This document shows positions 24,709 to 33,855 of a stretch of DNA of 49,627 nucleotides, in pieces (within the stretch, counting starts at the first letter, position 1; each line of letters starts with the position of its first letter). Location: positions 1-49,627 of the forward strand of contig CALVAS010000003.1 in assembly GCA_944325585.1 (NCBI GenBank), given 5' to 3'. The DNA is from Candidatus Gastranaerophilales bacterium. GTDB taxonomy: Bacteria > Cyanobacteriota > Vampirovibrionia > Gastranaerophilales > Gastranaerophilaceae. The notes beneath the pieces are model-generated. The model was given only the letters and a program-made list of their open reading frames with translations, was not told the DNA's origin and ran no database searches. The position numbers and the translations under genes are program-made.

Positions 24709-25701
24709 TTAAGCAAGAACAAATAATACAATCAATGCTGCAATTGTCATTGCAGGGCCGAAAGGTAATATTGAAACATCCCCTTCTTCTTTAATACCTT
24801 TAATAATTCTGACACAGGCGTAAACACCTATTACTAAAAGTATGAGTGACGCAATCAGACAGATTGTAAAATCTTCTATGTAACCATAATAATTTGCTGC
24901 TGAAAATCCTGCTGCCGCAAGTAAAAATACAACTATTGATGCAATTGTTAAATTGTCATTTCTGGCTTTTAATTTTCTGAAAAATGAAGGCATTACAATT
25001 ACAATTTGAACAGCAATACTTAATGCTAATGTGATTAATAATGTTCTCCAGCCGAAAAATGCTCCTATACCGGCTGCAATAAATGTATCACCTGTTCCGA
25101 AGGCGCGTTTACCTACAATAAGATATCCTGCCGCTGCAAGAATTTCCATAATAATAACGCCTGCAATAAGTCCTAATACTGATGATGTTATCGGAAGGTT
25201 TAAGAAGTTGTGTGCATTGAAGAGAAACTGACCGGTTGTCTCAAGTTGCGCCTGAATATGGGAATGACTTAAAATTACATTATATATTAGTCCCATAATA
25301 ATCATAAACCATGCATGCCAAGCACAAATAACTTTTTCACGGATATCTGTAATCGACATTACAAATAGAGTTGCACAGGCTATAAAGACAAATAATGCTG
25401 TTAATGTTAAACTATATTTTAACAAACATCCGACAAGCAGCAATCCTGTTAAAAATTCAACAATCGGATATTGAATGCTGATTTTTTCTTTACAATAGGC
25501 ACATTTCCCGCCGAGAAGAAAATATGACAAAATCGGAATATTGTGCCACGGTTTGATTTTGTTGCCGCATTTGGGGCATTTTGATGACGGAAATACAATG
25601 GATTCACCTGTCAGTCCCCTTAATGCAACTACGTTTAAAAAACTTCCTATCACTGTACCCAGGATAAAGGTAAACAGTAAAATACCAATTAATAGTGCCA
25701 T
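24709..25701 (-). CDS. pilD: Prepilin leader peptidase / N-methyltransferase
   Basis: The 330-residue integral membrane protein begins with the GTVIGSFLNVV motif and has the cytosolic two-CxxC zinc loop (CPKCGNKI...CAYCKEK). The two catalytic aspartates are in TDIREKVI and GTGDTFIAAGIGAFFG. It cleaves prepilins between Gly and Phe and methylates the new N-terminus. The C-terminal extension of about 90 residues with extra helices is longer than usual. It starts 2 bp after the SigF-type gene, so they share a transcript. The four prepilin-like genes in this window are its probable substrates. Confidence 0.94.
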   Translation of the reverse strand: MALLIGILLFTFILGTVIGSFLNVVALRGLTGESIVFPSSKCPKCGNKIKPWHNIPILSYFLLGGKCAYCKEKISIQYPIVEFLTGLLLVGCLLKYSLTLTALFVFIACATLFVMSITDIREKVICAWHAWFMIIMGLIYNVILSHSHIQAQLETTGQFLFNAHNFLNLPITSSVLGLIAGVIIMEILAAAGYLIVGKRAFGTGDTFIAAGIGAFFGWRTLLITLALSIAVQIVIVMPSFFRKLKARNDNLTIASIVVFLLAAAGFSAANYYGYIEDFTICLIASLILLVIGVYACVRIIKGIKEEGDVSILPFGPAMTIAALIVLFVLA

Positions 25702-25703
25702 TT

Positions 25704-26483
25704 TTAATCTCCATTATTTTTAATTAGTTCATACATTTTACTTAAAGCCTTTTTCAGTCTTCTTGAAACCTGCATTTGCGACATGTTCATTTTTTCGGAA
25801 ATCTCTCTTTGATTCAAGTCCTGATAATAACTCAGTTCAATAATTTCCCGCAAGTCAGGCGGGAGCCTCTTTATGGTGCTTGCAAGCATAATCTTGTTTT
25901 CATAAGAGTTCATAAATTCCTGATAATCGTTTGCGGGAATTTTGTCTAACAATGAAATGTCTTCATCTTCCTGCATAAATGATTGATCAAGAGACAATGT
26001 GCTTTTGCAGCGTTCAATTTCAATAACTTCATTAATTTTTGCAACCGGCAGATCTAAATACTCGGCAATTTGTTCAGGTGTAGGATCTTCACTGCCTGTT
26101 TCTGTTAATTTTTTCTTTGCAGTGTTGATTTTAAATAAAAGTTCCTGTAACTCGCGCGGAGCTTTAATGATAGAAGCCTTGTCGCGTAAATAGTGTTTAA
26201 TCTCACCTTTAATAAAATAAGTTGCATAAGTTTTAAACTTTGTGTTCATATCGAGCCGGTAAAATTCAATCGCCTTAATAAGCCCGAGCGAGCCGACCTG
26301 AATCAAATCTTCATTGGAAATTCCGGACTGAAGCGCAATAGTATTTGCAATCTTTTTTACAAGATCCATTGCTTCTTCAACTATTTTCAGATGCAGCATT
26401 CTTTTCTTTTTTTCGTCTTTTGAGTTTTTAAACGAAATTAATAAAGCATCCAACTCTTCGGTTTGTTTTTCCTTCGCGTCCAA
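25704..26483 (-). CDS. sigF: RNA polymerase sigma factor, SigF/SigB type (group 3)
   Basis: The start is TTG at 26483, with GTGGAG 8 nt upstream; the product is 259 residues. Region 2 reads GISNEDLIQVGSLGLIKAIEF and FKTYATYFIKGEIKHYLRDKASIIKAPR, the group 3 signature. Region 4 is LPPDLREIIELSYYQDLNQREISEKMNMSQMQVSRRLKKAL. In the cyanobacterium Synechocystis, SigF is known to drive pilus gene expression. Here the factor is directly linked to the prepilin peptidase gene, which supports a pilus regulon. No anti-sigma factor gene is adjacent. Confidence 0.9.
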   Translation of the reverse strand: MDAKEKQTEELDALLISFKNSKDEKKKRMLHLKIVEEAMDLVKKIANTIALQSGISNEDLIQVGSLGLIKAIEFYRLDMNTKFKTYATYFIKGEIKHYLRDKASIIKAPRELQELLFKINTAKKKLTETGSEDPTPEQIAEYLDLPVAKINEVIEIERCKSTLSLDQSFMQEDEDISLLDKIPANDYQEFMNSYENKIMLASTIKRLPPDLREIIELSYYQDLNQREISEKMNMSQMQVSRRLKKALSKMYELIKNNGD

Positions 26484-26626
26484 GAATTAATCTCCACTTC
26501 TTTTTTAATTATACCATAACTTTGGCAAAATGGGAAATTTTAATTTAATTTAATAATTTGTTTTTGTAAAATATTGTTTATGCTAATATTAAAACAGTTA
26601 TTTATTCAGTTATATGGAGAGTGAAA

Positions 26627-26908
26627 ATGATTACCATAAAAGATGTTGAACACGTTGCAAAACTTGCAAGATTAGAGCTTACGGAAGATGAAAAAGAACT
26701 TTATACGAAACAATTGGGAGATGTTTTAAAGTATGTTGACCAGATGAATGAAGTTGATACATCAAACGTAAAACCCATGACTCAGGTAATTGATTTTGTG
26801 AATGTTATGAGAGAAGATAAAGTTGTTTATGAACAGACAAAAGAAGAACTGATGGCAAATGCGCCGGAAGAAGAAAACGGATTTTTCAAAGTTCCGAAAA
26901 TTAATTAA
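26627..26908 (+). CDS. gatC: Asp-tRNA(Asn)/Glu-tRNA(Gln) amidotransferase subunit C
   Basis: The ATG at 26627 lies after GGAGAG and gives 93 residues, the normal GatC size. The sequence has the family pattern VEHVAKLARLELTEDE, LGDVLKYVDQMNEVDTSNVKPM and the C-terminal FFKVPKI. GatC stabilises the GatA-GatB complex that makes Gln-tRNA and Asn-tRNA from misacylated precursors. gatA and gatB must be elsewhere. pyrG follows after 60 bp. Confidence 0.95.
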   Translation: MITIKDVEHVAKLARLELTEDEKELYTKQLGDVLKYVDQMNEVDTSNVKPMTQVIDFVNVMREDKVVYEQTKEELMANAPEEENGFFKVPKIN

Positions 26909-26962
26909 GAATTTTCAAAAAGTGATTATAGATTTAAAAGGGATATAAAGTAACGGGGTTAA

Positions 26963-28567
<1,605 letters not shown>

Positions 28568-28602
28568 TGAAAAATGATATCTTAAAAAAGGAGATTTAAC
28601 CT

Positions 28603-28974
28603 TTGGAAACAAAGCCAAATTCAGGGGTGTTTAATATTATCGGGTTGTTGTTAGTGTTTTTAACCATACCTTGTTTAGGTCTGTTATGCTGGAATATATT
28701 GGCGTTGATATGTTTGTTTTTTGTAATGATAACTCCGATGATAATTATTGCAGGATTGGCAAATATTAACCCTTTTGAACTTTTTGGTATTGAAGCTGCA
28801 AGATTTGTTTTGTTATTCATTGTTTGTTTGGTTTGTTTAAGTCTTTATGAATCCGGCAAAAACAAAAAAAATATAGGATGTTATATCACAGGACTTGTTA
28901 TTGTTATTTTTTCCTATATTATTTATTATAATTTGTTTAGAAAAGCTCTGTTACCTAATGGTATTTTCTTTTAA
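28603..28974 (+). CDS. Small four-helix membrane protein, unknown
   Basis: The start is TTG at 28603, with AAAGGAG 9 nt upstream. Of the 123 residues most are hydrophobic, forming about four membrane helices with a short Lys/Asn-rich loop (SGKNKKN) near residue 87. No family motif was recognised. Codon use and base composition match the neighbours. It may be co-transcribed with pyrG. Confidence 0.6.
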   Translation: METKPNSGVFNIIGLLLVFLTIPCLGLLCWNILALICLFFVMITPMIIIAGLANINPFELFGIEAARFVLLFIVCLVCLSLYESGKNKKNIGCYITGLVIVIFSYIIYYNLFRKALLPNGIFF

Positions 28975-29001
28975 TTAATTTATCATTACATACCAGTCGC
29001 C

Positions 29002-29030
29002 TTGACGATACCTTTTGTTCGTTGTATTTT
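29002..29030 (+). promoter_or_regulatory. Predicted promoter of the MFS transporter gene
   Basis: TTGACG (29002-29007) and TATTTT (29025-29030) are separated by 17 nt, 33 nt before the start codon. Confidence 0.45.
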
Positions 29031-29063
29031 AAATATACTGAATAGATTATTGGGGAGAACTTG

Positions 29064-30452
29064 ATGGAAGATAGTAATCTTAAAAAATTTACGGCTGCGC
29101 AGTTTTTAAACTTCGCATTAGGCTTTTTCGGACTTCAATTTGCATGGCAGATGAGAATTATTTTGTCAGGACCTGTTACGGAAAGTTTAGGTGCGTCTCC
29201 GCTTATTTACGGCTTAATCTGGCTTGCAGGACCTTTTACCGGAATGGTTGTCCAGCCGTTAGTCGGAGCGCTTTCAGATAAGACTATCTCTCCTTTTGGC
29301 AGAAGACGTCCGTATCTTTTGGGCGGAGCATTAATAGCTTCTCTTGCACTCTGGATTTTTCCTAATTCTGCGGATGTAACACAATTTTTGCATATTTTAA
29401 CAGGAATTAATTTCCCGCAATTGACAGCTCTTGTTATTGCAGCAATTATGATATGGGTTATTGATGCATGTATTAATATTGCACAGGGGCCTTACAGAGC
29501 TTTGATTCCTGATGTTGTTCCACCGGAACAGCATTCAATCGCAAATTCTTTCATCTCTCTTGCAATCGGACTAGGTTCTGTTGTTGCCGCAGGTACTGCC
29601 CCGTTTTTAAAATTGGCTTTTGATTACCAGATGTCTATCAAAGCGCAGTTTGTGATGGCTGCTTTAGCGTTTACGCTTGCAATGCTCTGGACTTGTATAA
29701 CAATCAAAGAACACTCATTAAGAAAAGAAGTTGAACTTGTGCATGATGCGGAAAAGGAAGAAACTTGTTTCTGGGATTCATTGGTTAATTTCTTTGCAAT
29801 GTCGCCGGAAGTTTCAAAAATTTGTTTAATGCAATTTTTCACATGGATTGGAACTATGTGCTTATTGATTAATTTTACACAGTATTCAATTCATACGATT
29901 TATAGTGTTCCGGATTTGTCAACGGCTGATTTGGCGCTTAAGGCTGCTTATGACGAGGCAGTTGTTAACGGAACCAATTTTTCTTCAATAAGTTTTGCAA
30001 TTTTTAACTTAATTTGTTTTATTGTTGCGATTCCTATCGGATTTTTGTCAGCAAAATTCGGAAATAAAAAAGTCCATATACTTTCATTAATTTCAATGGT
30101 TGCGGCTTATTTGGGGCTTGCATTTACGAAATCTCCGGTTGCAGTTGCAGCGTTAATGGGGCTTGCCGGTATCGGCTGGGCTAGTATTTGTGCGCTTCCT
30201 TTTGCTATGCTTTCTCAGTATATCAAAAAAGGTACGGAAGGCTCTGTAATGGGAATATTTAATATCTTTATTGCAGGTCCGCAGGTATTTGTATGTACGC
30301 TTGTAGCCTGGTTTATTTCAAAGTGCTCATTCTCTGTTGAAGGCGGAATAAACCACCACTGGGAATATGTATTTATAATCGGTGCAATATGCCTTTTGAT
30401 TTCGGCTTTTGTTGCAGCTAACGTTAAAGAAAAAACAAATAATAATGTTTAA
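29064..30452 (+). CDS. MFS transporter, SLC45/sugar-proton symporter type
   Basis: The ATG at 29064 follows GGGGAGAA. The 462-residue protein has 12 predicted helices. SLC45/sucrose-carrier signatures are present: a GLQFAWQMRI segment in helix 1, GALSDKTISPFGRRRPYLLGG after helix 2, and PYRALIPDVVPPEQHSIANSF after helix 4. Such carriers import disaccharides or glucosides with protons. The actual substrate is unknown. A bidirectional terminator follows. Confidence 0.9.
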   Translation: MEDSNLKKFTAAQFLNFALGFFGLQFAWQMRIILSGPVTESLGASPLIYGLIWLAGPFTGMVVQPLVGALSDKTISPFGRRRPYLLGGALIASLALWIFPNSADVTQFLHILTGINFPQLTALVIAAIMIWVIDACINIAQGPYRALIPDVVPPEQHSIANSFISLAIGLGSVVAAGTAPFLKLAFDYQMSIKAQFVMAALAFTLAMLWTCITIKEHSLRKEVELVHDAEKEETCFWDSLVNFFAMSPEVSKICLMQFFTWIGTMCLLINFTQYSIHTIYSVPDLSTADLALKAAYDEAVVNGTNFSSISFAIFNLICFIVAIPIGFLSAKFGNKKVHILSLISMVAAYLGLAFTKSPVAVAALMGLAGIGWASICALPFAMLSQYIKKGTEGSVMGIFNIFIAGPQVFVCTLVAWFISKCSFSVEGGINHHWEYVFIIGAICLLISAFVAANVKEKTNNNV

Positions 30453-30482
30453 TTATTGAAGTGTTAAATAAATATTAATAAG

Positions 30483-30512
30483 AAATACCGGAATTTATAT
30501 TCAGGTATTTTT
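30483..30512. terminator. Terminator between the MFS gene and a prepilin gene
   Basis: AAATACC...GGTATTT (30483-30489 with 30504-30510) plus an inner GAAT/ATTC stem, with one mismatch, precede TTTTTG. It serves the convergent genes on both sides. Confidence 0.7.
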
Positions 30513-30527
30513 GTAGTTGGCATAACT

Positions 30528-31259
30528 TTACCAGTAATTAATCTTCCAGCCGTCAGCCATAACTTTTGCCGCACATACCATACCTCCGGCAGGGCTTTTA
30601 AGATTACAGGCATGTGTTCTTGATGAGTCCGTTAAGTTTGCATTATTCCAATCATATCCTACGGGCTTTATATTATTTTCAGCAACAACAAAGAAAAATA
30701 AATCGTGTCCTGCTATATTCGGACCTTGTGAACTTCCGTTTGTATCAATAAACAACAATTGACTGTTATCTATGCCGCCGTTTTTATTGTTTAATCCAAT
30801 ACATGTTCCGTCCGTTAGTTTTACTGACGCAGTGTTGTTAGGAAGAAACGGTGTTGAAATATAAACATTTGTCATCCACCTGTATTGTGCTTTAACAGCA
30901 TTGCCTGATGATGATGTGCTATCAAACAGTTTTCCGTCAAAGCACATCAGATTTCGGTCAGTAGTGTTGCTTTTTGAATAAATTTTTGCACCGCTAAGTT
31001 CGGGTGCTATATACTCTCTTAAAATTTTTTCAGCGTCATCCCAGTCCGGCCAGTCTTTTGTTTCACCATACTTTACCTGAGCGCGTAAAAATGCCTGAGA
31101 GATTATTGTGTATGCTTTTTGCAACCTCACTTCGGCTTCTTTTTTCTTATAGTTTTTAATAACTGCCGGCAGTGTCATACCTGCAACAATTCCGATTATA
31201 CCGAGAGTTACCAGAACTTCAGATAAAGTAAAACTGTCCCTGCAGGTTGTGCTGTTCAT
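30528..31259 (-). CDS. Prepilin-like protein with N-terminal cleavage/methylation helix
   Basis: The ATG at 31259 has GGAAAGGA upstream; the product is 243 residues. A short leader (MNSTTCRDS) precedes FTLSEVLVTLGIIGIVAGMT, the hydrophobic type IV pilin helix with Glu at +5. The residue before the cleavage site is Ser, not the canonical Gly, so processing may be slower or absent. The globular part is Asn/Thr-rich and has four cysteines, including a conserved-looking CNLKSPAGGMVCAAKVMADGWKI end. There is no G-tract here, unlike the three prepilin genes downstream. A divergent XRE gene and a long palindrome sit at its 5' end. Confidence 0.88.
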   Translation of the reverse strand: MNSTTCRDSFTLSEVLVTLGIIGIVAGMTLPAVIKNYKKKEAEVRLQKAYTIISQAFLRAQVKYGETKDWPDWDDAEKILREYIAPELSGAKIYSKSNTTDRNLMCFDGKLFDSTSSSGNAVKAQYRWMTNVYISTPFLPNNTASVKLTDGTCIGLNNKNGGIDNSQLLFIDTNGSSQGPNIAGHDLFFFVVAENNIKPVGYDWNNANLTDSSRTHACNLKSPAGGMVCAAKVMADGWKINYW

Positions 31260-31273
31260 AAAGATTCCTTTCC

Positions 31274-31302
31274 TAAAATGGAGCATAATATGCTTCATTT
31301 TA
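31274..31302. promoter_or_regulatory. 29-bp near-perfect palindrome (candidate XRE operator)
   Basis: Two 14-nt arms, TAAAATG-G-AGCATA and TATGCT-T-CATTTTA, flank a single central A with one mismatch. It lies 15-43 bp upstream of the prepilin start and 29 bp upstream of the XRE gene start. A dimeric HTH regulator could control both promoters from it. As RNA it would form a hairpin just before the prepilin Shine-Dalgarno site. Confidence 0.55.
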
Positions 31303-31330
31303 ATCTCAATAATATGTCAAAATAAAAGTA

Positions 31331-31549
31331 ATGTCAAATAAAGATACAAAATTAGTGAATATAGGTAAACAGATTAAACTTTTGAGAAAAAAGAAGAATT
31401 TTTCCCAGTTAAAATTGGCTGTAATGCTTGGAATTTCAAGAGAACATTTATCAAAAGTTGAAAGAGGGGCAACTCCGCCAAGTCTCAACCTTTTATTTGA
31501 TATTATTGCTTTGACGGACGGGCAAATATTAATAACTAAAAATATGTAA
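31331..31549 (+). CDS. XRE-family transcriptional regulator (HTH_3)
   Basis: The 72-residue protein is a single Cro/C1-type helix-turn-helix domain: IGKQIKLLRKKKNFSQLKLAVMLGISREHLSKVERG split over the five expected helices. It has no ligand or oligomerisation domain. Its divergent arrangement with the prepilin gene and the palindrome between them suggest it regulates that gene and itself. No Shine-Dalgarno site is visible; a CAAAAT box 7 nt upstream suggests a leaderless message. Confidence 0.88.
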   Translation: MSNKDTKLVNIGKQIKLLRKKKNFSQLKLAVMLGISREHLSKVERGATPPSLNLLFDIIALTDGQILITKNM

Positions 31550-31572
31550 AGCCTCAGGGGGGAAAGTTTACT

Positions 31573-31611
31573 AAACAAAAAGCAGGATTTTTTTAATCCT
31601 GCTTTTTGTTT
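31573..31611. terminator. Bidirectional terminator
   Basis: A perfect 17-bp stem (31573-31589 with 31595-31611) with a five-T loop lies between the convergent XRE gene and the Lys/Ala-rich gene. Confidence 0.88.
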
Positions 31612-31624
31612 AAGTTTTATCTAA

Positions 31625-32308
31625 TTATACGTTTAAAATAAATCCGCCTTTATCTGCGTTTTTAAGTTTGTCGCCTTCAATTTTGGCTCTTAAATTCTTG
31701 ATATATTTATAAACATAATCTCTCGGCAATTCAAGAAGTGTTGCCAGATCTTTTGCGTAAACAATTTTGTTATTGTTTTCAAGAAAATAATCGAAAACTT
31801 TCTGTTCTCTGTCTGTTAAAGCCTTTTTGAATACGACTCTTACTTCTTCACGTAAATTTTTGCTTTTTGCTGTTGTATCAACCTCTACAGCAGTTTTATT
31901 TTTTGCAGTTTTGGGTGCCTTTGCAGGCTTTGCTGCTTTAGACGGTTTCACCTCAGCTGTTTTTGCTGTTTTAACTGCTTTTTTGGCATGAGTTTTCTCA
32001 ACTTTTGTTTTAGGCGTTTCATCAATGTCTATTTTAAGGTTTGAGATTGAAAAAGGCGAAGGTGCGATTTCTCTTTCTCTTTCATAAGCTCTGTCTGCTA
32101 TTGTGCTTAATCTTTCAGCTTTTGAAGGCATCCACTCATCTGCTGTTGAAATTACCGGCTGACCCTTTAACACAATATCAACCAGATCATTGGTCGGTTT
32201 TGCCTCTTCTATTTTTTTACCGAGCCTTGCAGCAAACTCCTCCAATGTAATCTTTTCTAATGAGCTTCTCCATTGCTTAATCTCTTCCTTGCTCAAGTAT
32301 TCAGACAT
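31625..32308 (-). CDS. Protein with Lys/Ala/Pro-rich linker and C-terminal winged helix
   Basis: The start ATG has GGAG upstream; the product is 227 residues. Residues 1 to about 95 are mixed and helical. Residues about 97-145 are a low-complexity Lys/Ala/Pro/Thr linker, like the tails of histone H1-type proteins. The last ~70 residues (LTDREQKVFDYFLENNNKIVYAKDL.....YVYKYIKNLRAKI) look like an OmpR-type winged helix without a receiver domain. A DNA-binding, possibly nucleoid-associated, role is inferred. No known family was assigned. Confidence 0.75.
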   Translation of the reverse strand: MSEYLSKEEIKQWRSSLEKITLEEFAARLGKKIEEAKPTNDLVDIVLKGQPVISTADEWMPSKAERLSTIADRAYEREREIAPSPFSISNLKIDIDETPKTKVEKTHAKKAVKTAKTAEVKPSKAAKPAKAPKTAKNKTAVEVDTTAKSKNLREEVRVVFKKALTDREQKVFDYFLENNNKIVYAKDLATLLELPRDYVYKYIKNLRAKIEGDKLKNADKGGFILNV

Positions 32309-32463
32309 TCATTAATCTCCTTAAACTGTGTATTTGTCTCACTTACTATTCTTATAATGTATCATGAATTTTGGCTTTTGGCGCAAAATGTTTCGGTACG
32401 TAAATTTTTATGTTTATTGCTTTACAAAGTATTGAAAAACCCCGATAAAAGTTATCCGATTTC

Positions 32464-33135
32464 TTAATACATAACTCCGGAATCAAGAATTTTTTGAACT
32501 TCGGCCTGCATAATCTCATGAATTTCCGCAATCGGCTTTGTACCGTCTATGCTGATAAAGTTATATTCATTTTTCATATCATTATACTGTTCAAGACATT
32601 TTTTCTGATATATTTCAAAACTTTTGTAAAAATCTGTTGAAAAGCCTACGTCGCGTCCGCTTTCGTAAAAGTCCAGACCGGTTGTTCCGATTATTCTTTT
32701 TAAAAGAATATCGACCGGCATATCAAGATAAAATATCAAGTCAGGTTCCGGCGCATATTCGTACAAATTTTTAACCCATTCGATATTTTGTCCGCGTACA
32801 ACGTCACGCGCAAGAGCAGTGTAATAGTATCTGTCAAGAAGAACTATAAAACCGGATTTTAAAGCAGGAATAATCGTGTTTTCAAGTCTGTCCGCAAAAT
32901 CAGCCGCATATAAAAGACTGTAGGTCGTTGCATTTAACAGGTTTCTGTCTTTCGCCTCATCAATTACGTTGGCAATAAGACGCGAAGTTTTCCATTCGGA
33001 AACCATAACACCGTATGACTGGTCTTCAATGGAGCGTTTTAAAAGTTCCAGTTGAGTTGATTTTCCGCTTCCGTCAGTCCCTTCTATTACGATAAGCAAA
33101 CCTTCATAATCGTGTTTCTTTTTAAATTTTTCCAT
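32464..33135 (-). CDS. Thymidylate kinase-like protein (copy 1 of a tandem pair)
   Basis: The 223 residues start with the P-loop EGTDGSGKSTQ (about 18-28). The DRYYYTALARDVVRG segment (about 100-115) fills the position of the TMK DRY motif, and a LID-like region FYESGRDVGFS follows. The canonical enzyme phosphorylates dTMP to dTDP. The variant DRYxYTAxARDVxRG sequence marks a divergent subfamily, so substrate specificity is uncertain. It overlaps the stop of its paralogue by one base (TGATG). Confidence 0.85.
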   Translation of the reverse strand: MEKFKKKHDYEGLLIVIEGTDGSGKSTQLELLKRSIEDQSYGVMVSEWKTSRLIANVIDEAKDRNLLNATTYSLLYAADFADRLENTIIPALKSGFIVLLDRYYYTALARDVVRGQNIEWVKNLYEYAPEPDLIFYLDMPVDILLKRIIGTTGLDFYESGRDVGFSTDFYKSFEIYQKKCLEQYNDMKNEYNFISIDGTKPIAEIHEIMQAEVQKILDSGVMY

Positions 33136-33809
33136 CAGATTACAACTCCTTTAGCTTTCAAAACTTCTTTTAACATTTCTCTTATTGCGACCTGTTTTTT
33201 GTGAATTGAATCTGTTGCATCAAGTTTTACCAGACCGTATTCTTTTACCATTTTTTGATATTCTTTAATTACGCGGCCCTGAAATATCATATAACTTTCA
33301 TAAGGGTCATTGCTGAGTTTTAAATCCATTCCGGCTTCATAGAATTTTGGCGCACGGTTTGAACAGATTCTTTCCATTGAAGTTTTGGGATTGATGTCAA
33401 AATAAATTGCCAGATCCGGTTTTATTGCAAAATCATAAACTTTTCTGACCCACTGCGGATCAACGCCTCTTGCAACATCACGGGCAAAGGCTGTGTAGGC
33501 GTATCTGTCTGCAAGAACTATAAAACCTGCTTTTAAAGCCGGATCAATCACCTGCTTAAGTCTGTCTGCAAAGTCAACAGCATGGAGAAGTGAAAAGGTT
33601 CTTGGCGAAAGCATATTTTTCTTCTTGGCCAGCTTTGTTGTCTGGCAAATCAATTCAGAGGAATTCCATTCGGTAAAAATTACATCCTGTCCTATTGATT
33701 TAAGCCAGTCGCGCAAAAGTGCAAGCTGGGTAGATTTTCCGCTTCCGTCGATACCTTCGACACAGATTAATGTTCCTTTTAAGTTGTGTTTTTCCGTTAA
33801 TTTAGACAA
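33135..33809 (-). CDS. Thymidylate kinase-like protein (copy 2 of a tandem pair)
   Basis: A start at 33809 (TTG, with AAGGAG 9 nt upstream) gives 224 residues and aligns residue by residue with the start of the neighbouring paralogue. A further TTG at 33869 has no ribosome site and lies inside the upstream gene. The motifs are EGIDGSGKSTQ, DRYAYTAFARDVARG and KFYEAGMDLKLS. It is roughly half identical to copy 1 by eye. It is the third gene of an ilvC-HD-TMK-TMK minus-strand run. Confidence 0.83.
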   Translation of the reverse strand: MSKLTEKHNLKGTLICVEGIDGSGKSTQLALLRDWLKSIGQDVIFTEWNSSELICQTTKLAKKKNMLSPRTFSLLHAVDFADRLKQVIDPALKAGFIVLADRYAYTAFARDVARGVDPQWVRKVYDFAIKPDLAIYFDINPKTSMERICSNRAPKFYEAGMDLKLSNDPYESYMIFQGRVIKEYQKMVKEYGLVKLDATDSIHKKQVAIREMLKEVLKAKGVVI

Positions 33810-33855
33810 ATCTTTTGACTCCTTATGTTTTTTGTCAGGTGAATTATTATCCGTA

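Noticed and set aside
32430-32463. Terminator after the thymidylate-kinase-like pair
   Set aside because: The minus-strand GATAA/TTATC stem is only 5 bp, with mismatches, before GGGGTTTTT; too weak to list as a feature.
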